This document shows positions 52,900 to 60,923 of a stretch of 64,000 bases of DNA, one piece after another (position 1 is the first letter of the stretch; the number at the start of each line of letters is the position of its first letter). A program made the translations under genes and the position numbers. The stretch comes from Dyella jiangningensis (GTDB lineage Bacteria > Pseudomonadota > Gammaproteobacteria > Xanthomonadales > Rhodanobacteraceae), in contig NZ_NFZS01000004.1 in the NCBI RefSeq assembly GCF_003264855.1, forward strand, positions 496,001 through 560,000, in the 5' to 3' direction. Under the pieces are notes generated by a model. It searched no databases. It was not told the origin of the DNA and saw only the letters and a list, made by a program, of their open reading frames with translations.

Positions 52900-54765
52900 A
52901 TGTCCTCCCCGTCTTCCGATTCCCAGCCGGCAGCCGTCGGCTTTGCTGCGCTTGGCCTTCATTCCGAGCTGCTGCGCGCTCTGTCCGACGTCGGCTACGA
53001 ATCGCCTTCGCCGATCCAGGCCGCCACCATTCCACCGCTGCTGGAAGGCCGCGACGTGCTCGGCCAGGCGCAGACCGGCACCGGCAAGACCGCCGCGTTC
53101 GCGCTGCCGATCCTTTCGCGCATCGACCTCAAGCCCGGCAAGCCGCAGGCGCTGATCCTCGCGCCCACGCGCGAGCTGGCCATCCAGGTGGCCGAAGCGT
53201 TCCAGCGCTACGCCACCTATATGCCCGGCCTGCAGGTGCTGCCGATTTACGGCGGCCAGAGCTATGGCCCGCAGCTGCACTCGCTCAAGCGTGGCGTGCA
53301 GATCGTGGTGGGCACGCCCGGCCGCGTGATCGATCACCTTGAGCGCGGCACGCTCGATCTCTCGGAATTGAAGTTCCTGGTGCTCGACGAAGCCGACGAA
53401 ATGCTGCGCATGGGCTTCATCGACGACGTGGAGAAGGTGCTGGAGGCCACGCCGCCGACGCGCCAGGTCGCGCTGTTCTCCGCCACCATGCCGGCGCCGA
53501 TCCGCAAGATCGCGCAGCAGCACCTGAAGGATCCGGTGGAGGTGACCATCAAGGCCGCCACCACCACCGCCGCCAACATCCGCCAGCGCTACTGGTTCGT
53601 CAGCGGCATGCACAAGCTCGATGCGATGACGCGCATCCTCGAAGCCGAGCCGTTCGACGCGATGATCATCTTCGCCCGCACCAAGCAAGCCACCGAAGAG
53701 CTCGCCGAGAAGCTGCAGGCGCGCGGCCTCGCCGCTGCCGCCATCAACGGCGACATCGCGCAGGCGCAGCGCGAGCGCGTGATCCAGCAGCTGAAGGACG
53801 GCAAGCTGGACATCCTGGTCGCCACCGACGTGGCCGCGCGCGGCCTCGACGTGGAGCGCATCAGCCACGTCATGAACTACGACATTCCCTACGACACGGA
53901 AAGCTACGTGCACCGTATCGGCCGCACCGGTCGCGCCGGTCGCAGCGGCGAGGCGATCCTGTTCGTCACGCCGCGCGAGAAGGGCATGCTGCGTGCGATC
54001 GAGCGCGCCACGCGCCAGCCGATCGAGGAAATGAAGCTGCCGACCGTGGAAGCGGTCAACGACGTGCGCATCGCCAAGTTCAAGCAGCGCATCAGCGACA
54101 CGCTGGCCGTGGGCGAGCTGGAACTGTTCCAGCAGCTGATCGAGCAGTACGAGCAGGAACACAACATTCCCGCCATCGAGATCGCCGCCGCGCTGGCTCG
54201 CATTGCGCAGGGCAACCAGCCCTTGCTGCTGACGCCGCCACCCAAGCGCGAACGCGAACATGCGCCGCGCGAGCGCGAGCATGGCCGTGAGCGAGACGGG
54301 CACGAGCATCGTGGCGAACGTGAGCACCGCTCGCGTGATCGCGACGGCGCGCCTCGCGAATTCGTGCAGCGTCCCGTGCGGCCGCATCACACCGAGGAAG
54401 GCAAGCGCACCTATCGCATCGAGGTGGGTCACGAGCACGGCGTGAAGCCCGGCAACATCATCGGTGCCATCGCCAATGAAGCCGGTCTGGAAAGCGGCTT
54501 CATCGGTCGCCTGAGCATTCGCGGCGAATACAGCCTGATCGACCTGCCCGACGGCATGCCCAAGGAAGTATTCGAGCACCTGAAAAAGGTGTGGGTGAGC
54601 CAGCAGCAGCTGCGCATCAAGGAGTGGGACGGCGACGACAGCGGCGCCGACGAACCGGCACCGCGCCGTGCCGGCGGCTACCGTCCGGGTGGCTTCAAGA
54701 AGCCGCACGGCAAGCCGCGTCCGCACAGCCACGGCGGCGGCAAGCCGCCGCGTCGCGGGAAGTAA
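52900..54765 (+). CDS. deaD: DEAD-box RNA helicase DeaD/CsdA-like
   Basis: 621 residues. The helicase core has [45 protein letters not shown] and [11 protein letters not shown] dimerisation-like region is followed by an Arg/Glu/His-rich linker (about 445-490, repeated REREH). A DbpA-type RNA-binding domain (about 500-570, YRIEVGHEHGVKPGNIIGAI) and a Gly/Pro/Lys/His tail complete it. CsdA-type helicases act in cold adaptation and 50S assembly. GAGG lies 6 nt before the ATG at 52900 and decides the start over an ATG 15 bp upstream. Confidence 0.93.
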   Translation: MSSPSSDSQPAAVGFAALGLHSELLRALSDVGYESPSPIQAATIPPLLEGRDVLGQAQTGTGKTAAFALPILSRIDLKPGKPQALILAPTRELAIQVAEAFQRYATYMPGLQVLPIYGGQSYGPQLHSLKRGVQIVVGTPGRVIDHLERGTLDLSELKFLVLDEADEMLRMGFIDDVEKVLEATPPTRQVALFSATMPAPIRKIAQQHLKDPVEVTIKAATTTAANIRQRYWFVSGMHKLDAMTRILEAEPFDAMIIFARTKQATEELAEKLQARGLAAAAINGDIAQAQRERVIQQLKDGKLDILVATDVAARGLDVERISHVMNYDIPYDTESYVHRIGRTGRAGRSGEAILFVTPREKGMLRAIERATRQPIEEMKLPTVEAVNDVRIAKFKQRISDTLAVGELELFQQLIEQYEQEHNIPAIEIAAALARIAQGNQPLLLTPPPKREREHAPREREHGRERDGHEHRGEREHRSRDRDGAPREFVQRPVRPHHTEEGKRTYRIEVGHEHGVKPGNIIGAIANEAGLESGFIGRLSIRGEYSLIDLPDGMPKEVFEHLKKVWVSQQQLRIKEWDGDDSGADEPAPRRAGGYRPGGFKKPHGKPRPHSHGGGKPPRRGK

Positions 54766-54780
54766 CCAGGCCCACACCGC

Positions 54781-54930
54781 CGTCATTCCGGCGAAGGCCG
54801 GAGGCGCTTTACAACAGCCGAAGGCTGGTCATCCCGTTGCGACACGTCTGCTTTTCGCCAAGCACATGAAAGCCTCGCGCGAAAGCCGACCATCATCGCG
54901 GCTGGATTCCGGCCTGCGCCGGAATGACGA
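54781..54930. repeat. Inverted intergenic repeat (CGTCATTCCGG type)
   Basis: The 296-bp gap between deaD and ygiD has no gene. It has CGTCATTCCGGCGAAGGCCG at 54781 and GGATTCCGGC plus GCCGGAATGACG at 54904-54930 in opposite sense, so the whole can fold as a stem. Related to the unit at 13068-13239. May act as the deaD 3' end. Confidence 0.7.
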
Positions 54931-55061
54931 GTTGGTGTTTCGGATCATGGGACGCGGGGTCCCTCTTATCGTTCCCCTGCGGTGACGGATCGTTCACCGC
55001 ACGCGCGCTGCAATCGGCGCCGATATCCCTAATCTAGGGCGGTACTTTCGAGGTAACCGCC

Positions 55062-55862
55062 ATGACCACCCTGCCCAGCCTTTACATCTCCCACGGATCG
55101 CCGATGACCGCCATCCAGCCGCGGCGCGTAGGCGAGCGCCTGGCGGAGCTGGCCAAGGCGTTGCCACGGCCCAAGGCGATCGTCATCGCCACCGCCCATT
55201 GGCTGGCACGCCAGCCGCATGTCGGCGGCGCGACGCGACCGGAAACCATCCACGATTTCTACGGCTTTCCGCAGGCGCTGTTCGACATCCAGTACCCGGC
55301 CAAGGGCGAGCCCGCGCTCGCCGCGCGCATCACGGAGCTGCTGGACAAGGCCGGCCTGCCGACCACGCTCGATCCCTCTCAGGGGCTGGACCACGGCGCC
55401 TGGGTGCCGCTGCGCCTGCTCTACCCCGAAGCCGACATTCCGGTCGTACCGATGTCGATCCAGCCCCAGCTCGGTCCGGCGCATCAGTACGCCGTCGGCC
55501 GCGCCTTGGCGCCATTGCGCGAAGAAGGCGTGCTGGTCATCGGCTCGGGCAGCATCACGCACAACCTGCACGATTTCCGCTCGGGTTACAGCGAAGAACG
55601 CGAAGCGCCGTACGTGCGTCCCTTCATCGAGTGGGTCGAACGCAAGCTGGCCGAGGGCGACGTCGAGGCCTTGCTCGACTATCGCCGCCAGGCACCGTTC
55701 GCCGAACGCGCCCATCCCACCGATGAACATTTCCTGCCGCTGTTCGTCGCGCTGGGCGCGGCGGGCGAACAGGCGCATGCCACGCGCATCGACGCCGGCA
55801 TCGAGTACGGCCTGCTGGCGATGGACATCTATCGCTTCGACGGCGCCGTCACTGCACGATGA
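55062..55862 (+). CDS. ygiD: 4,5-DOPA-extradiol-dioxygenase-like protein (YgiD/DODA)
   Basis: A class III extradiol ring-cleavage dioxygenase homologue of 266 residues. Putative metal ligands are His in ISHGSP near the N-terminus, His in TAHWL, and later His in GLDHGAW and ITHNLHDF. Bacterial YgiD cleaves DOPA in vitro; the natural substrate is unknown. Its last 14 bp overlap, tail to tail, the 3' end of the cupredoxin gene on the other strand. Confidence 0.88.
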   Translation: MTTLPSLYISHGSPMTAIQPRRVGERLAELAKALPRPKAIVIATAHWLARQPHVGGATRPETIHDFYGFPQALFDIQYPAKGEPALAARITELLDKAGLPTTLDPSQGLDHGAWVPLRLLYPEADIPVVPMSIQPQLGPAHQYAVGRALAPLREEGVLVIGSGSITHNLHDFRSGYSEEREAPYVRPFIEWVERKLAEGDVEALLDYRRQAPFAERAHPTDEHFLPLFVALGAAGEQAHATRIDAGIEYGLLAMDIYRFDGAVTAR

Positions 55863-56202
55863 TGGTGCCCACCATCATCGGATGGATCGAACAGTAGTAC
55901 ACGTAAGTGCCGGGCTTGGAGAACGTCACGGCATAGGTGTCGCTGGTATCCAGCGCAGGCGATGAGGCGAACTGCTTGCCTGCGCTGGTGATCACGTGTG
56001 GTTCCTCGTCGCGGTTGATCCACACCACCCGCGTACCCACGGCGACGGTCATCGTGTTCGGCGCAAAGGCGAAGTTGCGGATCTCGACCTGGGTAGCCGC
56101 CGCATTCTGAGACACCCCCGCCTTGGCCGCGATCGCGGGCGCGGTCACGCCACAGCTCAGGCAAAGCATCGACATGAACGCGGCGTGCCGTAGCATCTTC
56201 AT
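55849..56202 (-). CDS. Exported cupredoxin (plastocyanin/amicyanin-like)
   Basis: 117 residues with a signal peptide (to about residue 26). The type 1 copper site is complete: His69 (EPHVI), Cys104 (YYCSIHP), His107 and Met110. It is likely a periplasmic electron carrier or copper-binding protein. Its ATG overlaps the phosphoesterase stop (ATGA), so the two are translated together. The 3' end overlaps ygiD on the opposite strand. Confidence 0.9.
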   Translation of the reverse strand: MKMLRHAAFMSMLCLSCGVTAPAIAAKAGVSQNAAATQVEIRNFAFAPNTMTVAVGTRVVWINRDEEPHVITSAGKQFASSPALDTSDTYAVTFSKPGTYVYYCSIHPMMVGTIIVQ

Positions 56203-57140
56203 GACATCACCTCATCGGTGAGCGCGAGCGCCTGGCTGCCCTGCACGTGGCGCACCTCGCGAATGCCGAGGTAACGATGCAACGCTTCCGGTGGCACATC
56301 CTTCATCGGCCCCGGTGCCGGACCCACGCCGGGCGCCGGTTGCGGATAGGCGGTGGAACGCGCCGTGTAGAACGTGATGTTGCCTTCCACCTTCTGCTGG
56401 ATCTGGTGGATATGGCCGTTGAGCACGCTCACCGAGCCGAAACGTTGCAGCAGGCGCATGGCTTCGGCGCTGTCGTCGGTACCCCAGCCCCACTCGGGAT
56501 AGAGCGACCACAGCGGCATGTGCGCGAACACCACCAAGGGCGTCGACGCCGACAACGGTGCGAGATCCTTCTTCAGCCACGCCAGCTGGTCGGCGCCCAG
56601 TGAGCCAAGGCCTCCCGCCTTGAGGTTCAGCACGTTGATCAGGCCGACGAAATGCACGCCGCGATGATCGAAGCTGTACCAGCCGCCCGTTTGCTGCTTC
56701 TCGCCGAAGCGGCGGAAGAACTCCGTGCCGTTGTCGCCGATCACGTCATGCTCGCCGGGCACGTAAAAGGTCTTGTCCACATGCGCTTCCTGCATGATGC
56801 CGGCCAGCGTGTCGAATTCGTCCGGCCGCGAGAGATGGGTGAGATCGCCGGTATGCAGCAGGAAGTCAGGCCGCGCTTTCTGCGCATTCACCATCGCCAG
56901 CGAAGCGCGCAGCGTGGAGGCCACGTCCATGTTCGGCGCCTTGTGGAAACCGATGTGCGAATCGCTGATCTGTACGAAGGCGAAGCTGGCATCGGCGGCG
57001 TCCTTGGCGCCCTGCCCGGTCAACGCCTGCGCGCGCAGCACGCCGCCCTGCATGAGCCACAGGGTGCCGGCGCCCGCCCACGCCATGCACTGGAGAAACT
57101 GGCGGCGGCCAGGGCTCGTGTTGTCGTCTGAATCACGCAT
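56199..57140 (-). CDS. Tat-exported calcineurin-like metallophosphoesterase
   Basis: 313 residues. A twin-arginine signal (GRRQFLQ then a hydrophobic stretch) precedes a calcineurin-type fold with the metal motifs ISDSHIG, HTGDLTH, PGEHDV (for GNHD), FAHMPLW and GHIHQ. It may hydrolyse phosphate esters or nucleotides in the periplasm; the substrate is unknown. It is first gene of the pair with the cupredoxin, and its promoter faces that of the ECF sigma gene across 146 bp. ATG at 57140 gives the Tat signal. Confidence 0.87.
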   Translation of the reverse strand: MRDSDDNTSPGRRQFLQCMAWAGAGTLWLMQGGVLRAQALTGQGAKDAADASFAFVQISDSHIGFHKAPNMDVASTLRASLAMVNAQKARPDFLLHTGDLTHLSRPDEFDTLAGIMQEAHVDKTFYVPGEHDVIGDNGTEFFRRFGEKQQTGGWYSFDHRGVHFVGLINVLNLKAGGLGSLGADQLAWLKKDLAPLSASTPLVVFAHMPLWSLYPEWGWGTDDSAEAMRLLQRFGSVSVLNGHIHQIQQKVEGNITFYTARSTAYPQPAPGVGPAPGPMKDVPPEALHRYLGIREVRHVQGSQALALTDEVMS

Positions 57141-57185
57141 GGTCGGACTCTCCGGATAGGGGAAACGGGTACATCCCGCCTTACC

Positions 57186-57280
57186 CACTACCGTTCCGCC
57201 CGTGCGCTTATTCCCGCCCTTGGCGCCTTCACGCGGCCTGCGGTCGTCCTTGGAATAAAGTGGTCATGGTCGAGGTATTA
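57186..57280. promoter_or_regulatory. Two divergent ECF-type promoter-like motifs
   Basis: On the minus strand, GGAATAA begins at 57214 and GTAGTG lies at 57191-57186. On the plus strand, GGAATAA begins at 57252 and GTATTA lies at 57275-57280. In both, exactly 18 nt separate GGAAT from GTA, so the shared pattern is GGAATAA-N16-GTA. GGAA at -35 and GT-rich -10 boxes are typical of ECF promoters. The matched spacing suggests both operons answer to the sigma factor encoded here. Confidence 0.5.
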
Positions 57281-57286
57281 CCTTGC

Positions 57287-57859
57287 ATGCCCATGGATTC
57301 GTCTGCCCGCATGACCGGCCCTGACACCGCGCGAAGCGCCCGCTTCGAGTCGCTGGTGCTGCCGCATCTCGACGCGGCCTACAATCTGGCGCGATGGCTG
57401 GCGCGCGATGCCGGCGATGCGCAGGACGTGGTGCAGGAAGCGATGCTTCGCGCGCTGCGTTACTTCGACAGTTTCCATGGTAGCGATGCGCGGGTGTGGC
57501 TACTCACCATCGTGCGCCACACCTATTACACGATGCGCAGCAAGCATCGGCAGGACGACCTGCATGCGGAGCTCGACGACGACCTCCATCCGGTGGCGGA
57601 CGAAAGCCCTTCGCCGGAAACGCTCACCCTGCTCGCCGTCGACGTGGGCGCCCTGCGCGCCGCATTGGAACGCATGCCGCCACCGCTACGCGAAGTCATC
57701 GTGCTGCGCGAACTGGAGGAGTGCTCGTACAAGGAGATCGCGGCCATCATCGAACAACGCATCGGCACCGTGATGTCGCGACTGGCCCGCGCACGCGAAC
57801 GCCTGCGCGCCGAACTGGGCCATCATCCGAAGGAGGTGCGCCGCCATGATGTGCGATGA
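57287..57859 (+). CDS. ECF-family RNA polymerase sigma factor
   Basis: About 190 residues. Region 2 (FESLVLPHLDAAYNLARWLARDAGDAQDVVQEAMLRALRYFDSF, then RVWLLTIVRHTYY) and region 4 (LREVIVLRELEECSYKEIAAIIEQRIGTVMSRLARARERLR) are complete, and no region 3 is present. In-frame ATGs at 57266, 57287, 57293 and 57311 leave the start uncertain; if the GTATTA box is the -10, only 57287 or later can be used. The anti-sigma gene overlaps its end by 14 bp. Confidence 0.9.
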   Translation: MPMDSSARMTGPDTARSARFESLVLPHLDAAYNLARWLARDAGDAQDVVQEAMLRALRYFDSFHGSDARVWLLTIVRHTYYTMRSKHRQDDLHAELDDDLHPVADESPSPETLTLLAVDVGALRAALERMPPPLREVIVLRELEECSYKEIAAIIEQRIGTVMSRLARARERLRAELGHHPKEVRRHDVR

Positions 57860-58628
57860 CGCGAAGTTGCTGCTCCACGCCTATCTCGACGACGAGCTCG
57901 GTGCCGGCGACAGCGCGGCCGTCGCCCATCACATGCGCGAATGCCCGGCATGCACGGCGCGCTTCGATGCGTACGCCACGCTGCACAAGGCGCTGTCCCA
58001 GCCCGAGCTGTACCACCGGGCATCCGACGCGCTACGCCAGCGCTGGACCGCTTCCACGGCAGTCGCGGTCACTCCGCCTCCCCGCGCACGCCGCCCGCGC
58101 ACGCCCCTGTCGGTGGCGGCGGCGGCCGGCTTCGTGGCTGCGTTGCTGCTTTCCGGACCGGCGTGGCTGCACCTGCTGCGATCGGGCCGCGCGGCCGATG
58201 CACTGGTCGCCGATGTGGTGTCCGGCCATGTGCGCTCCCTGCAGCAACAGCACCTGATGGACGTGGTGTCGACCAACCAGCACACGGTCAAGCCCTGGTT
58301 CGAGGGCAAGCTGGATTTCGCGCCGCGCGTGAAGGACCTCTCCGACGAAGGCTTCCCGCTGGCCGGCGGACGGTTGGACGCCGTCGAGGGACGCAGCGTC
58401 GCCGTGCTGGTGTACAAGCGCCGGCTGCACGTGATCAACCTGTACCAGTGGCCGGTGGAAACCGGTGCCGTATCGCCACAGACGGTCGCGCAGGAGCACG
58501 GCTACACGGTGATCCGCTGGACCGACGCCGGCATGCAGTACATCGCCATCTCCGATGTCAACGAGAGCGACCTGCGCCAGTTCGTGCTGGCCTTCCAGAA
58601 CGATGGTGGCACCGCCGTCGCCAGGTAG
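57846..58628 (+). CDS. Zinc-binding anti-sigma factor (ZAS), membrane-anchored
   Basis: 260 residues. The N-terminal zinc anti-sigma motif is C-x25-H-x3-C-x2-C: Cys3, His29, Cys33 and Cys36. This is followed by a basic linker, one transmembrane helix (about 88-111) and a periplasmic domain of about 150 residues with no recognised family. It should hold the upstream sigma factor inactive; the CxxC points to redox or metal control, while the periplasmic domain could sense envelope conditions. It overlaps the sigma gene by 14 bp. Confidence 0.87.
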   Translation: MMCDDAKLLLHAYLDDELGAGDSAAVAHHMRECPACTARFDAYATLHKALSQPELYHRASDALRQRWTASTAVAVTPPPRARRPRTPLSVAAAAGFVAALLLSGPAWLHLLRSGRAADALVADVVSGHVRSLQQQHLMDVVSTNQHTVKPWFEGKLDFAPRVKDLSDEGFPLAGGRLDAVEGRSVAVLVYKRRLHVINLYQWPVETGAVSPQTVAQEHGYTVIRWTDAGMQYIAISDVNESDLRQFVLAFQNDGGTAVAR

Positions 58629-58634
58629 TGCGGC

Positions 58635-58997
58635 TCAGGCCGGCTGGGCGATGGATGGCCAATCCGAGGGCGCCAACGGCTGCATGCCGTGCGCCAGTCG
58701 CGCCTTGTCGCATTGCGCACTGGGACGGCCGGATTCCCACGCCGGTTCCACCTCGCGGCACACCGACGGCCGGCGCTCGTACACGCCGCAGTGCGCTGCT
58801 TCACCCACGGTGCCCTGCAGCGCCACGCAACGCGGCTTGGACGCCTGCGTACCGCGCATGACGAGACGATGAGGGTCCAGCGTCTCGGCCAGCTCCGGTG
58901 GCACCACGCCGCCCAGCGAGGCATCCGCCTCGGACCAGTGGAAGGCCACGCGGAAATAGGCGCAACAGGCGCCGCAACGTAGGCAGGGATGGAGCAT
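58635..58997 (-). CDS. YkgJ-family cysteine-cluster protein
   Basis: A 120-residue protein with the metal-cluster pattern MLHPCLRCGACCAYF, a later Cys in KPRCVAL, then HCGVYERRPSVC and QCDKARLAHG. This is the YkgJ (CxxCxxCC) domain, thought to bind zinc or an Fe-S cluster; function unknown. ATG at 58997 gives the standard start. It is convergent with the anti-sigma gene, 6 bp away. Confidence 0.88.
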   Translation of the reverse strand: MLHPCLRCGACCAYFRVAFHWSEADASLGGVVPPELAETLDPHRLVMRGTQASKPRCVALQGTVGEAAHCGVYERRPSVCREVEPAWESGRPSAQCDKARLAHGMQPLAPSDWPSIAQPA

Positions 58998-59111
58998 GCA
59001 GGCGGCTTTGAGGCGCACCCCAAGGCGCGCAGCAGCGGCATTCTAGAACGCGCCGGCCGCCCATGCAGCGGGGTGCCGGGACCGGATTCCGAACGATGGC
59101 GGCGCCGCGGC

Positions 59112-59978
59112 TCAGGGCTCCCCGGCAAACGTGTTGCAACTACCCAGGTCGCCACCCTCGAATCCGGCGCGGAACCACTTCACGCGTTGCTCCGACGTGC
59201 CATGGGTAAAGGAGTCGGGCACCACGCGTCCCTGCGCCTGCTGCTGCAGGGCATCGTCGCCGATCTTGCTGGCCGCGTTGAGAGCGGACTCGATGTCACC
59301 CGGTTGCAGCCATTGCAGGCGTTGCTGGGTGCGGTTCGCCCACACGCCGGCAAAGCAGTCGGCCTGCAGCTCCTGCCGCACCGAAAGGCCGTCGGCGCCT
59401 TCCATGCGCGCACCGCGCCGCCGCGCCTGCTCCACCTGATCGAAGATGCCCAGCTGGTTCTGCACGTGATGGCCCACTTCGTGGGCAATCACATAGGCGC
59501 GCGCGAAATCGCCGGAAGCGTGGAAGCGGTTCTCCAGCTCGCGGAAAAATGCGACGTCCAGATACACCATCTGGTCACCAGGGCAGTAGAACGGCCCCAC
59601 CGCGGTGGACGCCATGCCGCACGCCGTATTCACCCCGCCGCTGAAGAGCTTGAGCTGCGGGTCGACGTATTGGCGCCCGTGGCTGGCGAAGATGTCCGTC
59701 CAGGTCTTCTCGGTGGAACCGAGCACGGCGCGGATGAAATCCTCGGTCTGCGGATCGACTTCGGCGCGCTGCCCACTCGGCGCCGCCACCTGGCCACCCG
59801 TATCCGCCTGGTTGAGCAGCGCGGTGGGATCCTTGAAGAACACCAGGCCCAGGATGGCCAGGATGATGATGCCGCCGATGCCCATGCCGCGCCCGCCGCC
59901 GAAGCGTGGGCCACCGCCCCCGCCACTGCCGTCGTCGACGATGACATTCTGACTGCGCTCGCCCTTCTGCCAGTCCAT
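59112..59978 (-). CDS. Neutral zinc metallopeptidase (YpfJ family)
   Basis: 288 residues: a Gly-rich cytoplasmic start, one transmembrane helix (about 33-48), then a periplasmic peptidase domain with HEVGHH at 166-171, the catalytic Glu167, and a downstream ELQADCFAGVW that supplies the third ligand. Matches the YpfJ/KPN_02809 putative neutral zinc metallopeptidases, with unknown substrates. ATG at 59978 (MDWQKGERSQN) is the family start. A MITE-like element lies 78 bp upstream. Confidence 0.88.
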   Translation of the reverse strand: MDWQKGERSQNVIVDDGSGGGGGPRFGGGRGMGIGGIIILAILGLVFFKDPTALLNQADTGGQVAAPSGQRAEVDPQTEDFIRAVLGSTEKTWTDIFASHGRQYVDPQLKLFSGGVNTACGMASTAVGPFYCPGDQMVYLDVAFFRELENRFHASGDFARAYVIAHEVGHHVQNQLGIFDQVEQARRRGARMEGADGLSVRQELQADCFAGVWANRTQQRLQWLQPGDIESALNAASKIGDDALQQQAQGRVVPDSFTHGTSEQRVKWFRAGFEGGDLGSCNTFAGEP

Positions 59979-60055
59979 CCGATGCCCCTCCCAACCGCAC
60001 GCGACGGTGCTACCGGAGCACGATACCCCCTCCCGCCGCCCAGCGTCGATGGCTA

Positions 60056-60409
60056 GGCAACACTGAATAAGTATCGCCGTCGTCATGACGTTTGGAAGGC
60101 CCGCTGGCTGTGTTGCGTGGCGCAGGCAAGACTGGCTGTCTTGCCAAGTCGCGCGGCGCAGCCAGCGGGCCTTCCAAACGTCACCCCACACTTTCCATTC
60201 AATACGCTGGGGCCCGTCCTGTCTGTCCGCACGCCTTCGGTCCGTTGTCTCGACAGACAGCCAGTCTGCCTTCCTCGCTCCTCAAAGCCGCGGCCATCCA
60301 TGGCCGCTCCCCGCGTGCGTCAACGGCCCTGTGGCCTGCGAACCGACAGGACGGGTGACGACGCGAAGCTAGTCCCGTGGGACGACGTCGATACTTATTC
60401 AGTGTTGCC
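60056..60409. mobile_element. MITE-like element of 354 bp
   Basis: Perfect 21-bp terminal inverted repeats (60056-60076 and 60389-60409, starting GGCAACACTGAATAAGTATC), flanked on both sides by CTA (60053-60055 and 60410-60412), a likely 3-bp target duplication. Inside is a second inverted pair of about 23 bp (60086-60108 and 60159-60181, GACGTTTGGAAGGCCCGCTG...). No transposase gene is present, so it would need one in trans. The parent family is not identified. It lies in the gap between the divergent peptidase and MAPEG genes. Confidence 0.8.
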
Positions 60410-60442
60410 CTAGAGTGGGCCACCTTTCTCCGAGAGCTCGCC

Positions 60443-60838
60443 ATGATTCAGCACTTGCCCGCCATTGTCGTCCTGCTCACCGTCCTGCTGCAGTTCGGCA
60501 CCATGTGGGCAGCGGGCCACGCACGCGGCAAGTACGGCATCAAGGCGCCGGCGGTGAGCGGTCATCCGGCCTTCGAACGCGCGTTGCGCGTGCAGATGAA
60601 CACGCTGGAAGCGACCGTGATGTTCCTGCCTTCGCTGTGGCTGGCCGTGCAGTACGGGTTTCCGCTGTGGGGCGGGCTGACCGGCCTGGTGTGGGTGATC
60701 GGCCGCGTGTGGTACGCGATGGCCTACCTGCAGGATGCCGCCAAGCGCGGACCGGGCTACATGGTGGCTTCAATGGGCTGGATCGCCACGCTGTTGCTCG
60801 GCGTGGTCGGATTGGCGCGGGCGCTGATGGCCTCTTGA
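60443..60838 (+). CDS. MAPEG-family membrane protein
   Basis: A 131-residue protein with four hydrophobic helices and the MAPEG signature region FERALRVQMNTLEATVMFLPSLWLA, including the conserved Arg-x-x-x-Asn-x-x-Glu. Relatives are microsomal glutathione transferases; in bacteria the function is mostly unknown. ATG at 60443, 31 bp after the MITE-like element, which may supply or disrupt its promoter. A REP-like degenerate hairpin follows. Confidence 0.87.
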   Translation: MIQHLPAIVVLLTVLLQFGTMWAAGHARGKYGIKAPAVSGHPAFERALRVQMNTLEATVMFLPSLWLAVQYGFPLWGGLTGLVWVIGRVWYAMAYLQDAAKRGPGYMVASMGWIATLLLGVVGLARALMAS

Positions 60839-60847
60839 GGCGAAAGG

Positions 60848-60918
60848 CTGTCGCGCACAGGGTGCGCTCCCGCAAGTCAGCGCTGCTTCTTGTGGCAGCG
60901 CACCCCGTGCGCGACAGC
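60848..60918. repeat. REP-like repeat, degenerate copy F, arms reversed
   Basis: TGTCGCGCACAGGGTGCGCT at the left and AGCGCACCCCGTGCGCGACA at the right, 30 bp apart. The arms match those of copies A-E, but with the right-type arm first. Lies between the convergent MAPEG and TerC-CorC genes. Confidence 0.75.
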
Positions 60919-60923
60919 GCACC

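Noticed and set aside
51980-54786. 936-codon minus-strand open frame opposite deaD
   Set aside because: It is antisense to the DEAD-box helicase and runs out of frame through the SDR; composition is shadow-like.
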